A stretch of 64,000 nt of DNA from Terriglobia bacterium (GCA_020072815.1 JAIQGE010000016.1:1-64000), one strand, 5' to 3'; shown: positions 27,264 through 37,197, counted from the stretch's first letter. Numbers and translations: made by a program. Notes: a model not told the origin generated them from the sequence alone.

Positions 27264-29264
27264 ATGCTCCAGCTCTCCGCCGCCGGCAAACGCTTTGGCC
27301 CAAAAGTCCTCTTCCAGGACCTTGACTGGCTCATCACGCCGCAGGACCGCGTAGGGTTGGTCGGCGGCAACGGCACGGGCAAGACCACGCTGCTGAAGAT
27401 CCTGGCCGGGATCGAAGGTCTGGACTATGGCGCGGTGAACCGCCAGCGCGGCATACGCTGCGGCTACCTTCCGCAGGACGGCCTCTCGCTCTCCGGACGC
27501 ACGGTATTTGCCGAGTGCCTGTCCGTGTTCAGTGACGTCCATGCCATGCAAAAGGAGATGGAGGACCTTTCCCATCGCATGGCAACCGTGGAACACGAGA
27601 GTGCCGAATACCAGCAGATTGCCGAGCGCTTCCACCGGGTGCAGGCGGAAATCCACTCGCGCGACGGTTACAACATTGAGTCGGAAGTGGGCACGGTGCT
27701 CAACGGCCTGGGCTTCAAGAAAGAAGACTGGGAGCGGCGGACAGAAGAGTTTTCCGGCGGATGGCAGATGCGCATCGCGCTGGCCAAGCTGTTACTCGAA
27801 AAGCCAAATCTCTTGCTCCTCGACGAACCGACCAACCACCTGGACTTGGAGACACGCAACTGGCTGGAAGAGTATTTGCATGACTATCCCTACGCGTACG
27901 TGCTGATCTCGCATGACCGCTACTTTCTGGACGTGACGGTGAACAAGACCGCGGAAATCTGGAACAAGAAAGTCTGGTTCTACACCGGCAACTACGAAAA
28001 ATATCTGGCGCAGAAGACGCAGCGCCGTGAGCAGTTGGAAGCCGCGTATCGCAACCAGAAAGAGAAAATCGAACAACTGGAGCTGTTCATCAACCGTTTC
28101 CGCTACACCGCCAGCAAAGCCAAACAGGTGCAAAGCCGGATCAAAGAGCTGGAGCGCATGGAGAAAGTGGAAATTCCGCCGGAAGAGAAGACCATCCACT
28201 TTTCTTTCCCGCAGCCACCGGTCAGCGGACGCACCGTGGTGGAAGCCAAGGACCTGGCCAAGAGCTACGGGCCAAAACATGTTTTCTCCAAGGTGAATTT
28301 TGTCATCGAGCGGGGCGACCGCATCGCGCTGGTGGGGGTGAACGGCGCGGGAAAATCCACGCTGATCAAGCTGCTGGCCGGGCATGAGCCAGCGACAGCA
28401 GGCGAAATCAAGCTGGGCCACAACGTGGACGTGGATTATTTTGCCCAGGACCAATACAAAGCCCTGGACACGGAAGCCCGCCTGCTGGACGACTTGTTCG
28501 TGGCGGCGCCGCGCTCCACGCAGACCGAACTGCGCAGCCTGCTGGGCTGCTTCCTGTTTTCTGAAGATGATGTCTTCAAGACCATCGGCGTGCTTTCCGG
28601 CGGGGAGCGCAATCGCTACGCGCTGGCGCGCATGCTGCTGCATCCGTCAAACTTTTTGCTGCTCGATGAGCCCACGAACCACCTGGACCTGCGCGCCAAA
28701 GACACGCTGCTGAATGCCCTCCAGAAATTCACCGGGACGGTGGTGTTCGTCTCCCACGACCGCTACTTCATTGACAAGCTGGCCACGCGCGTCTTTGAGA
28801 TTGGCGACGGGCGCGTGGAGATTTTTCCCGGCAATTACGAAGACTACTTGTGGCGCAAGGAAGGCAAGGCCAAGCCGGCGCCGGATGTTGGGTTCGCAAA
28901 AGACGGTTCGGCGAAGAACGATGGCTTCGTCAGAAACGAGTTCACGAATAACGGCGCGCGGCCGCCGGCGCCGGCGGAGAGATCGCAATCGGCGAATCTG
29001 GCAGATGCTGCTCCTGATGGGGAAGCCAGGAAGCGCGTGAATCCCATCAAGCTCAAGCAGATGAGGGAACGCTGCAACGAGCTGGAAGAGGAGATCGCGC
29101 GGCTGGAGACGGCCATCGCGCTGGCGGAAACCGCGTTGCAGAATTTTGTGAGCGCGGAAGAAACCCAGCGGCAAACGGACTTGCTGAATCGGTCGCGATC
29201 TGAGATGGAACAGCGCATGGCGGAATGGGAAGAGCTGGCCGCAGCGCTGGAAAGCGCCGACTAG
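27264..29264 (+). CDS. ABC-F family ATPase
   Basis: A 666-residue soluble protein with two ABC cassettes and no membrane domain. Cassette 1 has Walker A GGNGTGKTT (about residue 34), signature FSGGWQMR and LLLLDEPTNHLD; cassette 2 has GVNGAGKST (about 357), LSGGERNR and LLLDEPTNHLD. Between them is the charged coiled linker (about 250-310, the P-site tRNA interaction motif in this family), and the C-terminal 70 residues form another coiled coil (ERCNELEEEIARLETAIA). ABC-F proteins act on ribosomes, easing stalled translation or protecting from antibiotics. Which subfamily this is cannot be fixed by eye. A dispersed repeat ends 35 bp upstream. Confidence 0.92.
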   Translation: MLQLSAAGKRFGPKVLFQDLDWLITPQDRVGLVGGNGTGKTTLLKILAGIEGLDYGAVNRQRGIRCGYLPQDGLSLSGRTVFAECLSVFSDVHAMQKEMEDLSHRMATVEHESAEYQQIAERFHRVQAEIHSRDGYNIESEVGTVLNGLGFKKEDWERRTEEFSGGWQMRIALAKLLLEKPNLLLLDEPTNHLDLETRNWLEEYLHDYPYAYVLISHDRYFLDVTVNKTAEIWNKKVWFYTGNYEKYLAQKTQRREQLEAAYRNQKEKIEQLELFINRFRYTASKAKQVQSRIKELERMEKVEIPPEEKTIHFSFPQPPVSGRTVVEAKDLAKSYGPKHVFSKVNFVIERGDRIALVGVNGAGKSTLIKLLAGHEPATAGEIKLGHNVDVDYFAQDQYKALDTEARLLDDLFVAAPRSTQTELRSLLGCFLFSEDDVFKTIGVLSGGERNRYALARMLLHPSNFLLLDEPTNHLDLRAKDTLLNALQKFTGTVVFVSHDRYFIDKLATRVFEIGDGRVEIFPGNYEDYLWRKEGKAKPAPDVGFAKDGSAKNDGFVRNEFTNNGARPPAPAERSQSANLADAAPDGEARKRVNPIKLKQMRERCNELEEEIARLETAIALAETALQNFVSAEETQRQTDLLNRSRSEMEQRMAEWEELAAALESAD

Positions 29265-29286
29265 CTCAGGGCCCCACAGACTCGCT

Positions 29287-29853
29287 TTACGCGCGTCGCC
29301 GCAGGGGCGTTGCCGTCCGGCGGGCGCGCACGGGCGATTTTGGAGAGAGATCAATCCTGGTGGTCTCTTCCATGTCATTCCATTCCGCGGCGCGTATGCA
29401 GAAGAAGCCCAGGATGCACAACCCAGCGGCCAGGCTCGCGAGCAGCAGCGGCAGAAAGAAAAACTCCGTGTTGTATCCCGCGCGCAGGTAGATCGCGGAG
29501 GGATCCAGCGGGTTGTAGTAGATGTGTTCCGTTGTGCCGACGCGGGCGTCCATCTGGTTGCCCCACGCGGCGCAGTCAGCGCCGGCGCGGTTACGGTCCA
29601 CCGCGACATATTCTTTTTCGCCGACTTTGTATTTGAGGCGGTAGTCCGCCGTGCAGGTGGTGGCGGCGCTATCCAGCGCGTACGACGCGGTGGCCCCGCT
29701 GATGATGGCGTCCGTCTGCGCCCAGGCGTGCAGGACGTATTCCTGGTAGAGAAAACCCACCAGGGCCAGCGCCAGCGCAACCAGGCTGAGCTTGTACAGA
29801 ATTCTTCCCTGCACCGTCAACAGACGGTTAAAGCCTTGTCCAAGTTTCTTCAT
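29287..29853 (-). CDS. DUF3592-like two-helix membrane protein
   Basis: A 188-residue protein with a membrane helix near residues 20-38 (LYKLSLVALALALVGFLY), an extracytoplasmic domain of about 90 residues with the pattern seen in DUF3592 (TCTADYRLKYKVGEKEY, then VGTTEHIYYNPLDPSAIYL), and a second helix near 135-160. Function is unknown. An in-frame ATG 43 codons upstream (29982) would add a stretch without membrane or domain features, so I favour 29853. It is convergent with the ABC-F gene. Confidence 0.65.
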   Translation of the reverse strand: MKKLGQGFNRLLTVQGRILYKLSLVALALALVGFLYQEYVLHAWAQTDAIISGATASYALDSAATTCTADYRLKYKVGEKEYVAVDRNRAGADCAAWGNQMDARVGTTEHIYYNPLDPSAIYLRAGYNTEFFFLPLLLASLAAGLCILGFFCIRAAEWNDMEETTRIDLSPKSPVRARRTATPLRRRA

Positions 29854-29953
29854 GGCGATATTCGGAAGACGAAGCAGGTGGCAAGAGCTTACACTAATTC
29901 CATACGCAGAAACAGCAAGAAGACGCTTCCTCTTGTGAAAATGAGAGGAATTA

Positions 29954-30076
29954 ATGTTGAGAAGCCTCCTGGCTTGGGCCAAACCATTGAAGAGACTGGG
30001 CGGAGCCGTGCTGCGAATCCTGGCAATGTCGCGCGTCGGGCCGGCGACGTTCGCCTATTTCTTCGCCGAAAAATGA
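29954..30076 (+). CDS. possible small basic protein
   Basis: A 40-codon frame from ATG 29954 to TGA 30074-30076, with AGAGGA 5 nt upstream. The product is basic and amphipathic (SLLAWAKPLKRLGGAVLRIL, then GPATFAYFFAEK). It has the length and charge of small membrane-associated proteins, but there is no family match I can name. It precedes the hydrolase gene by 44 bp. Confidence 0.3.
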   Translation: MLRSLLAWAKPLKRLGGAVLRILAMSRVGPATFAYFFAEK

Positions 30077-30120
30077 GCTTCCTGCCGCGCGGAAAGAAGT
30101 AAAGATGCGTTCTTCAGGAG

Positions 30121-30960
30121 ATGACGTCATTTGATGGCGGTAAACCCAAGAACAGGCTGTGGCCTCTGAAGAAGGTCCTCATGGGAGTGTTGCTGACGGT
30201 GGCAATGGTGTACTTGGCGTTCATGGCCATGGCGTTCTTCTCTTCGGAGGGCCTAATGTTTCTGCCGCATCCGTCTTCGTATCGCGACTCGCCGGAGATC
30301 ATCAAGCTCAGCAGCGCCAACGGCGCGAGGATTTCCGCGGTGTACCTGCAGAATCCTCAGGCGCGCTTCGCCTTGCTGGTGAGCCACGGCAACGCCGAAG
30401 ACCTGGGCGATGACCGTTACTGGCTTGAGGACTTGCGCCGCGCCGGGTTCAGCGTGCTGGCGTTTGACTACCAGGGATACGGCACCAGCCAAGGCAAGCC
30501 CACGGAACAAGGGGCTTACGAAGATGAGAACGCGGCGTACGACTATCTGGTCAAGCAGCTGGCCACGCCGCCCGAGCGGATCATTATCTATGGGCGATCG
30601 GTGGGCTCAGGTCCGGCGGTGCACATTGCTGCGCGCAGACCGGTTGCAGGGCTGATCCTGCAGAGTCCCTTTCTCTCGGCATTTCGCGTGTTGACGCGCG
30701 TTCCCCTTCTGCCGTTTGACCGTTTTCCCAATGCTCGTGATATTCGCAACGTCCACTGCCCACTGCTGGTGATTCACGGCGAGGCAGACGAAGTCATTCC
30801 CTTCCGGCACGGACAGAAGCTGTTCGCCATCTCCAACCAGCCCAAACAATTCGTCGGCTTTCCCGGCGCCGGCCATAACGACCTGGAAATAGTTGCCGGA
30901 GCAAAATATGTTGAGGCCATCCGCACTTTCGCAGCTTCGCTGGAGAATACAACGCACTAG
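30121..30960 (+). CDS. membrane-anchored alpha/beta hydrolase
   Basis: A 279-residue protein with an N-terminal membrane anchor (about residues 18-40) followed by an alpha/beta hydrolase of the BEM46/YqiK-like serine type: nucleophile in IIIYGRSVGSGPA (about 155-167), the acid in GEADEVIP (about 222) and the His in FPGAGHND (about 250). The oxyanion region is VSHGNAEDLG. Substrate is unknown; relatives are esterases or lipases. GGAG directly abuts the ATG, which is unusually close. Confidence 0.88.
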   Translation: MTSFDGGKPKNRLWPLKKVLMGVLLTVAMVYLAFMAMAFFSSEGLMFLPHPSSYRDSPEIIKLSSANGARISAVYLQNPQARFALLVSHGNAEDLGDDRYWLEDLRRAGFSVLAFDYQGYGTSQGKPTEQGAYEDENAAYDYLVKQLATPPERIIIYGRSVGSGPAVHIAARRPVAGLILQSPFLSAFRVLTRVPLLPFDRFPNARDIRNVHCPLLVIHGEADEVIPFRHGQKLFAISNQPKQFVGFPGAGHNDLEIVAGAKYVEAIRTFAASLENTTH

Positions 30961-31030
30961 CGGCGTACTATCAGGAAGCAAAGACGATCTAAGATTTTCT
31001 ATATACTTACGCCAAGTTCGGAGGTAGGCG

Positions 31031-32608
31031 ATGCATGCATTCGGGCGTAGTTTTGGCAGGTTGACAGAGCTAGTCCTTTCTTTGGTCCTCATTGCGTCCG
31101 CGGTGGCGCAAGAGCCGCAGACCAGCCCAAAGCCCCAGCCGGACCCGCTGGTGGTGTTCCAATCGCAGCAAGTTCTCAGGTCCACCACGCGCCTGGTGGT
31201 GGTGGACGTAGTGGTCACGGACGAAAAAGGGAACTTCATTCCCGACCTCAAAGCGGAAGATTTCATCGTCAACGAAGACGGCAAGCCGCAGAAGATTTCC
31301 GACTTCAGCTTTCATCGTCCTGGGGCATCGGCGCAGGCGCCTGTCGCATTGCCGTCCAATGTGACCGGCAACAATCCTCTGTACAGCAGCAACAGCTGCA
31401 TGAACGTGATTCTGCTGGATGCCATCAACACCGATTTTTCCAACCATGCTTACGCCCAGGACATGCTGATCAAGTATCTGGAAACCGGACCGCCCATCCA
31501 GCCGACGGCGGTGTTCGCCCTGGACGGCAAGCTGCGCATGCTGCATGACTTCACCACGGACACCAAAGCATTGCGCGATGCTCTGGCCCACTTTGTACCG
31601 CAAGGTCCACAACACATCGCTGACGTGTATGCCGCGGCGTCGCCATTTTCTCGCCGGGGTTCATACCAGGTGACCGACCAAAGCAGGCGACTTACGTTGC
31701 AGTCTTTTAACTACCTGGCGCGCGCGCTGGCGGGTTATCCCGGACGCAAGAACCTGCTGTGGCTTTCCGAAGGATTTCCGCTGAACCTTTTTCCTGAAGC
31801 GCTGATGGGCGAGCAGGTAGTAGCGATTGAAAACTATTCGCCCATGGTCGAGAAGATTACCGACGCCCTCATGGACGCCCAGGTGGCTTTGTATCCCATT
31901 GATGCCGCGGGCGTGAGCATAAACGACCGGTTTTCTGCCCGGACGGCCCTTGAAGCCATGGCGGAGCGCACCGGTGGCAAGACTTTCTACAATCGCAATG
32001 ACATTGATATGGGCGTCCGCACCAGCATCGACGACGGATCCAGCTACTACACATTGGAATACTATCCTGCGAACAAAGACTGGAACCACAGGTTCCGCAG
32101 CATTCAAGTGAAGGTGGACCGTCCGTCCGTCAAGCTGCGGTATCGCCAGGGCTACTACGCGCTGGCCCCGAACAGCACAGCACACACCGACGCTTCTACC
32201 GCGGCCACCGACTTCAGCCACGCCATGGACCTGGACTTCCCTTCGTCCACCTCCGTGCGTTTTCTGGCGGAGGTAACGCCGCCATCGCCGAAGACGCAGA
32301 ACAAATTGCTGGTCAGGTTTGCCATTGACCCGCACACCATTGCCTTTGAGAAACAGAGTGACGACCTGCAACATGCAGCCGTAAATTGCGTGGTCTGGGC
32401 CTACCCCGCGAAGGGCGAGCCCGTCCGTTCTGAAGGCGGAGCTACCGCAGCCCTGAAGGAAGACGTCTTCCAGCAGCTCATGCGCAGCCGCTTTCCTTGC
32501 CAGCGGACAATGGAACTCAAGCCCGGCCACTACAAGCTTCGGCTCGGTGTGCTGGACCGTACCACCAACCTCATCGGCAGCACCACCACGGAAGTGACCG
32601 TCCCCTGA
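31031..32608 (+). CDS. VWFA-related acidobacterial domain protein (copy 1)
   Basis: A 525-residue secreted protein with a signal peptide ending near AVAQEPQ. It opens with the family's STTRLVVVDVVVTDEKGNF and LKAEDFIVNEDGKPQKI, followed by a von Willebrand A-type domain starting at NVILLDAINTDF (about 120) and running through GYPGRKNLLWLSEGFPL and VALYPIDAAGV, and ending with YYTLEYYPANKDWNHRFR and RYRQGYYAL (about 340-380). A C-terminal beta-rich region follows, closing with RTTNLIGSTTTEVTV. The role of this large acidobacterial family is unknown. It is the first of three tandem paralogues and the most divergent. Confidence 0.9.
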   Translation: MHAFGRSFGRLTELVLSLVLIASAVAQEPQTSPKPQPDPLVVFQSQQVLRSTTRLVVVDVVVTDEKGNFIPDLKAEDFIVNEDGKPQKISDFSFHRPGASAQAPVALPSNVTGNNPLYSSNSCMNVILLDAINTDFSNHAYAQDMLIKYLETGPPIQPTAVFALDGKLRMLHDFTTDTKALRDALAHFVPQGPQHIADVYAAASPFSRRGSYQVTDQSRRLTLQSFNYLARALAGYPGRKNLLWLSEGFPLNLFPEALMGEQVVAIENYSPMVEKITDALMDAQVALYPIDAAGVSINDRFSARTALEAMAERTGGKTFYNRNDIDMGVRTSIDDGSSYYTLEYYPANKDWNHRFRSIQVKVDRPSVKLRYRQGYYALAPNSTAHTDASTAATDFSHAMDLDFPSSTSVRFLAEVTPPSPKTQNKLLVRFAIDPHTIAFEKQSDDLQHAAVNCVVWAYPAKGEPVRSEGGATAALKEDVFQQLMRSRFPCQRTMELKPGHYKLRLGVLDRTTNLIGSTTTEVTVP

Positions 32609-32694
32609 AGCTGTTACTTCGCGGCGAAAACGGACTAGAATTGCCGAATAAGGTTGCGGCAACAATTTGGGTCACTCTTTGTAGGAGTTCATTT

Positions 32695-34341
32695 ATGCCA
32701 TCGTTCTCGTGTGGCCAGCTCCGCGTTCTCGCGTTACATCTGGCTTGCATCACGTTGCTGGCCACCGCCGCAGCCCAAGAGCCACAGAAGCCCGCGGAAC
32801 AGCAAGCCGGCGTTTACCAGTCGCTGGAGACGTTAAAGTCCACAACCCGGCTGGTAGTTGTGGACGTGGTGGCGTTCGACAACAAGGGGCAACCTGCGCT
32901 GGGCTTGCAGGCGGATGATTTTGTAGTCTACGAGGACGGAAGGCCGCAAAAGATCAGCAGCTTTGGCCTGCAACGCGGAGGCGCAGCTCCGGTAGCGGCC
33001 CCGGCCACACCCAACGGCGTCTTTTCCAACGCGCCCGCTTACAAAGAAGCTCACTCCCTCAACATCATCCTGCTGGACGCATTGAACGCGGAGTTCGAAA
33101 GCTACGCCTACGCTCGGGACCAGTTGATCAAGTACCTGGATAGCGGGCCATCCATCCAGCCGACCGCGGTTTACGCGCTGGAAGAGAAACTCACTCTGCT
33201 GTACGGCTTTACCGTAGACACCAAGGTGCTGAAAGCCGTGATTCTGGACTACAGGCCCAAGGCCCCGACGCACGTGCTGGATGTGTATTCGGCGGCGTCA
33301 CCGTTTGCGCGCAAAGGCGACTTCAAGACCAGCGCCCGCAGCATGGAAGTAACCATTGCCGCGCTGAACAACCTAGCGCAGTCGCTGGCGGGATATCCGG
33401 GACGCAAGAACCTGATCTGGCTCTCCGAGACTTTTCCGCTCACGCTGTTCCCGGAGATCATCTCCAATGATCCGAACCCGGCGGCATTCGATCCAGCTAC
33501 CCATCGACCTTCAACGCCGATTGTTCCGGCGACCACGGCGAATGATCCTTCCTTCCGCACTGACACGGACCGCGACTTTGTGGAAGAAGTGGAGAAAGTG
33601 GCCAACCTGATGATGACCGCACAGGTGGCCATTTATCCGGTGGACGCCGCGGGTCTGGAACGCGCCAACCGCTTCAACGCCATGGGCACCATGCGCAGCC
33701 TGGCGGAACGAACGGGCGGCAAGGCCTACTTCGGCCGCAACAATCTGGAAGAGGGCGTCCGCTCCAGCATTGATGATGGTTCCACCTACTACACGCTCTC
33801 CTACTACCCGGAGAACAAGAACTGGGACGGAAGGTTCCGCGTGGTGCAGGTGAAGACCGCGCGGGGCGGCATCACGCTGCGCCATCGCCAGGGATACTAC
33901 GCGCTGGATCCGTCGCCGGGCGACAAAGACGCGGAGAAAGCGCTGGGGCGCGAGTTCAGCTACGCGCTCAGCCTGGATTCTCCTGGTTCCACCGCGGTAC
34001 AGTTCAAAGCGCAGATAGCGCAGACCACGCCGAAAGTGCTGGTGAAATTCGCCATTGATCCGCATTCGCTGGTCTTCAGCAGCAAAGATAAAGGACAGGA
34101 GCGGGCCTTCGTCAGTTGCGCCGTCGCGGCTTACTCGGAAAAGGGCGCATTTGTGAAGCAGGAGATCACCAGCATGAACACCACGGTGAAACACGATGAG
34201 CTGCCAAAACTGATGGCCGCGGCGCTGGGCTGCGAACGCGCCATAGAACTGAAGCCCGGCAACTACAGCCTGGTCCTGGGCGTGGTGGACCGCAGCTCAC
34301 GCCTGATCGGGACCACCACTGCCTGGGTCAAAGTTAAGTAA
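32695..34341 (+). CDS. VWFA-related acidobacterial domain protein (copy 2)
   Basis: A 548-residue secreted paralogue. I start it at the ATG at 32695, which has GTAGGAG upstream and yields a proper signal peptide (LRVLALHLACITLLATAAAQ); the open frame runs 66 codons further upstream into the previous gene, but that part is not coding. The domain order matches copy 1, with an added loop after the strand FPLTLFPEII (about residues 258-290, PNPAAFDPATHRPSTPIVP). The closing block is RSSRLIGTTTAWVKVK. It is much closer to copy 3 than to copy 1. Confidence 0.9.
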   Translation: MPSFSCGQLRVLALHLACITLLATAAAQEPQKPAEQQAGVYQSLETLKSTTRLVVVDVVAFDNKGQPALGLQADDFVVYEDGRPQKISSFGLQRGGAAPVAAPATPNGVFSNAPAYKEAHSLNIILLDALNAEFESYAYARDQLIKYLDSGPSIQPTAVYALEEKLTLLYGFTVDTKVLKAVILDYRPKAPTHVLDVYSAASPFARKGDFKTSARSMEVTIAALNNLAQSLAGYPGRKNLIWLSETFPLTLFPEIISNDPNPAAFDPATHRPSTPIVPATTANDPSFRTDTDRDFVEEVEKVANLMMTAQVAIYPVDAAGLERANRFNAMGTMRSLAERTGGKAYFGRNNLEEGVRSSIDDGSTYYTLSYYPENKNWDGRFRVVQVKTARGGITLRHRQGYYALDPSPGDKDAEKALGREFSYALSLDSPGSTAVQFKAQIAQTTPKVLVKFAIDPHSLVFSSKDKGQERAFVSCAVAAYSEKGAFVKQEITSMNTTVKHDELPKLMAAALGCERAIELKPGNYSLVLGVVDRSSRLIGTTTAWVKVK

Positions 34342-34369
34342 AGCGAGTTCGTTCGTAGAGGAGTTTTTT

Positions 34370-36007
34370 ATGCCGTCATCGTTCCATCATGGCCGTATTG
34401 CTGTTGTCACTCTGGCTTGCGCGGCGCTGCTCTCAAGCGCTTTGGCGCAAGAACCTACTGCCGATCAAAAACAGCCGGCCAACCAGCCGGTGTTCCAGTC
34501 GCCGGAAACGTTGAAGTCCACAACGCGCTTAGTCGTCGTGGACGTGGTGGCCACGGACAGCAAGGGCTCACCCGCTCTGGGTTTGAACGCCGCTGATTTC
34601 GTGGTGTACGAAGACGGCAAGCCGCAAAAGATCAGCAGCTTCAGTTTCCAGCACGGAGGCGCGGCTCCAACCGCGTCCGCGAGCAACAGTCCCGGCGTGT
34701 TTTCCAACGCGCCGCAGTATAAAGATGCGCAGTCGCTCAACGTCATTCTGCTGGACTACCTGAACGCGGAGTTTGGCAGCTATGCCTACGCTCGCGACCA
34801 GTTACTCAAATATCTTGACAGCAACCCTTCCGTCCAACCGACGGCGATTTACGCGCTGGAAGCAAAGCTCACGCTGCTTTACGGTTTCACCACCAACACC
34901 AAAGTTCTGCGAGATGTCATCGCCGACTACAAGCCCAAAGGCGGCACGCACGTGATGGACGTGTACAGCAGCGCTTCGCCGTTTGCGCGCAAAGGCGGCG
35001 ACTTCAAGAGCAGCGGCCGCAGCACGGATGCTACGCTGGGCGCGCTGAACAACCTGGCCCAGGCGCTGACTGGCTATCCCGGACGCAAGAACCTGATCTG
35101 GCTCTCCGAGGCTTTCCCGCTCACCTTGTTCCCGGACATCATCATGAACGATCCCAACCCGTTCACCGGACCCGGCGCCGGGCCGATTGTTCCGGCCACG
35201 GTTGCCAACGATCCTTCTTCCCGCACCGATACCGACCGCGACTTCTCCGCCGAAGTGGAGAAAGTGGCCAACCTGATGATGGCCGCGCAAGTGGCCATCT
35301 ATCCCGTGGACGCCGCGGGCCTGGAGAACACGAACCGATTCAACGCCATGGGCACCATGCAGAGCCTGGCTGAACGCACCGGCGGCAAAGCTTATTTTGG
35401 ACGCAACAATCTGGAACTGGGCGTCCGCACCAGCGTGGACGACGGCTCCACGTATTACACGCTGGCTTATTATCCGGAGAACAAGACCTGGGACGGAAAA
35501 TTTCGCGTCGTCCAGGTGAAGCTCACGCGGAACGGCGTGAGTTTGCGCCATCGCCAAGGCTATTACGCGCTCGATCCCGCTGGCGGCGGCAAGGACACGG
35601 AGAAAACCCTGGGGCGCGAATTCAGCAGCGCGCTCAGCCTGGACGCTCCCGGCGCCACGTCCGTACAGTTCAAGGCCCAGGTGGCCGCGGTTACGCCCAA
35701 GGTGCTGGTGAAGTTCGCTATTGATCCGCACTCGCTGGCGTTCAGCAAAAAGGACGATTCGCACCAGCAAGCCGCGGTGAGTTGCGCGGTGGCCGCGTAT
35801 ACGGAAAAAGGCGTCTTCGTGAAGCAGGAGATGAACAGCATGAACGCCTCCGTGAAGCAGGAAGACCTTCCTAAACTCATGCAAGGCGCGCTGGGCTGCG
35901 AACGCTCCATTGACCTGAAGCCGGGCAAGTACAGCCTGGTGCTGGGCGTGGTGGACCGCAGCACGCGGCTCATTGGCACCACCACGGCCTGGGTCAAGGT
36001 GCCGTAG
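34370..36007 (+). CDS. VWFA-related acidobacterial domain protein (copy 3)
   Basis: A 545-residue secreted paralogue starting 28 bp after copy 2, with GAGGAG before the ATG. Long blocks are nearly identical to copy 2: STTRLVVVDVVATDSKG, AYARDQLLKYLDSNPSVQPT, GYPGRKNLIWLSEAFPLTLF, YYTLAYYPENKTWDGKFRVV, STRLIGTTTAWVKVP. The similarity extends over the full length, indicating a recent duplication or gene conversion. It is convergent with recA, with only 13 bp between stop codons and no terminator hairpin visible. Confidence 0.9.
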   Translation: MPSSFHHGRIAVVTLACAALLSSALAQEPTADQKQPANQPVFQSPETLKSTTRLVVVDVVATDSKGSPALGLNAADFVVYEDGKPQKISSFSFQHGGAAPTASASNSPGVFSNAPQYKDAQSLNVILLDYLNAEFGSYAYARDQLLKYLDSNPSVQPTAIYALEAKLTLLYGFTTNTKVLRDVIADYKPKGGTHVMDVYSSASPFARKGGDFKSSGRSTDATLGALNNLAQALTGYPGRKNLIWLSEAFPLTLFPDIIMNDPNPFTGPGAGPIVPATVANDPSSRTDTDRDFSAEVEKVANLMMAAQVAIYPVDAAGLENTNRFNAMGTMQSLAERTGGKAYFGRNNLELGVRTSVDDGSTYYTLAYYPENKTWDGKFRVVQVKLTRNGVSLRHRQGYYALDPAGGGKDTEKTLGREFSSALSLDAPGATSVQFKAQVAAVTPKVLVKFAIDPHSLAFSKKDDSHQQAAVSCAVAAYTEKGVFVKQEMNSMNASVKQEDLPKLMQGALGCERSIDLKPGKYSLVLGVVDRSTRLIGTTTAWVKVP

Positions 36008-36020
36008 ACGAAAGCTGCAC

Positions 36021-37112
36021 CTATCTCTTCCCCACCGTCGCCACTTTCCCGTGCGTCACGGCGACGGCCTGTTTCTGCTCCGGCGTGGGCGCGGGCGGCT
36101 CGGGGACAAGTGATTTCAATCCCAGCTCTTTGCGCAGCTCGGTTTCCAGCTTGACCATCACGTCCTGGTTGTCTTTCAGGAACTGCTTGGCGTTTTCGCG
36201 GCCCTGGCCAATGCGCTCGCCCTTATAGCTGAACCATGAGCCGGACTTCTCCACCATCTCTTTGGCCACGCCCAGATCAATCAGGTCGCCTTCGCGGGAG
36301 ATGCCTTCACCGTACATGATGTCAAATTCAGCTTCGCGGAAGGGCGCCGCGGTCTTGTTCTTGACGACTTTGATTTTGGTCCGGTTGCCGACCACCACAT
36401 CACCGTCTTTAATCGCCGCAATCCTGCGGATATCCACGCGGACGGACGAATAGAACTTCAGCGCGCGTCCGCCGGTGGTGGTTTCCGGGTTGCCGAACAT
36501 CACGCCAATCTTCTCTCTGATCTGGTTGATAAACACCAGACAGGTGCGCGACTTGGAAACAATCCCTGTCAGCTTGCGCAGCGCTTGCGACATCAACCGG
36601 GCCTGCAGGCCCATGTGGCTGTCACCCATTTCGCCTTCCAGTTCGGCTTTGGGGACCAGCGCGGCCACCGAGTCCACCACCAGAACGTCAATCGCGTTGG
36701 AGCGGACCAGGGCTTCGGCAATTTCCAGCGCCTGCTCGCCCCAGTCAGGCTGGGAGACCAGCAGGTTGTCCACGTCCACGCCCAGCTTTTTGGCGTACGC
36801 GGGATCGAGGGCGTGCTCAGCGTCAACGAATGCGGCCATGCCGCCGGCCTTCTGAGCTTCGGCCACCACCTGCAGCGCCACGGTGGTCTTGCCGCTGGAT
36901 TCCGGGCCAAAGATTTCCACCACGCGTCCGCGGGGGAAGCCGCCCACGCCCAGCGCGGCGTCAAAGGAAATGGAGCCGGTGGAGATCACCGCGATGGGGA
37001 CAATCGCCTCCTTGTTCCCCAGCCGCATAATGGACCCCTTGCCAAACTGCTTTTCAATCTGCGACAGCGCAAGATCAATCGCTCGGTTCTTCTCTGCTCT
37101 TTCGTCAGCCAT
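36021..37112 (-). CDS. recA: recombinase RecA
   Basis: A 363-residue RecA, full length. It forms filaments on single-stranded DNA for homologous recombination and triggers the SOS response. Walker [10 protein letters not shown] lies near residues 66-74, Walker B near 140-145 ([10 protein letters not shown]), loop L1 and L2 regions include [16 protein letters not shown] and [20 protein letters not shown]. The C-terminal tail is less acidic than in E. coli and ends [11 protein letters not shown]. No recX follows in the window. Confidence 0.99.
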   Translation of the reverse strand: MADERAEKNRAIDLALSQIEKQFGKGSIMRLGNKEAIVPIAVISTGSISFDAALGVGGFPRGRVVEIFGPESSGKTTVALQVVAEAQKAGGMAAFVDAEHALDPAYAKKLGVDVDNLLVSQPDWGEQALEIAEALVRSNAIDVLVVDSVAALVPKAELEGEMGDSHMGLQARLMSQALRKLTGIVSKSRTCLVFINQIREKIGVMFGNPETTTGGRALKFYSSVRVDIRRIAAIKDGDVVVGNRTKIKVVKNKTAAPFREAEFDIMYGEGISREGDLIDLGVAKEMVEKSGSWFSYKGERIGQGRENAKQFLKDNQDVMVKLETELRKELGLKSLVPEPPAPTPEQKQAVAVTHGKVATVGKR

Positions 37113-37174
37113 TCTTTCTCTCCGGGTAGCGCGCTACTCCTGCGCTGAAATCGCTTTTTTATCGGACGGCGTGT

Positions 37175-37197
37175 GCCTGTTACCGCAGGCGATTATA
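37175..37197 (-). promoter_or_regulatory. recA promoter with overlapping dyad
   Basis: On the minus strand TATAAT (37192-37197) is a consensus -10, with only a weak -35. Directly downstream, over the predicted start point, GCCTG-N6-CAGGC (37175-37190) forms a perfect 5 bp dyad. A LexA-type operator would be expected here, but I cannot match it to a known acidobacterial SOS box. Confidence 0.4.

Noticed and set aside
28647-29780. A 377-codon minus-strand frame over the ABC-F end and the DUF3592 gene
   Set aside because: Arg/Pro/Ser-rich shadow that runs through two real genes.
29524-30102. A 192-codon plus-strand frame between the ABC-F gene and the hydrolase gene
   Set aside because: Its first half is antisense to the DUF3592-like gene and it has no ribosome-binding site.
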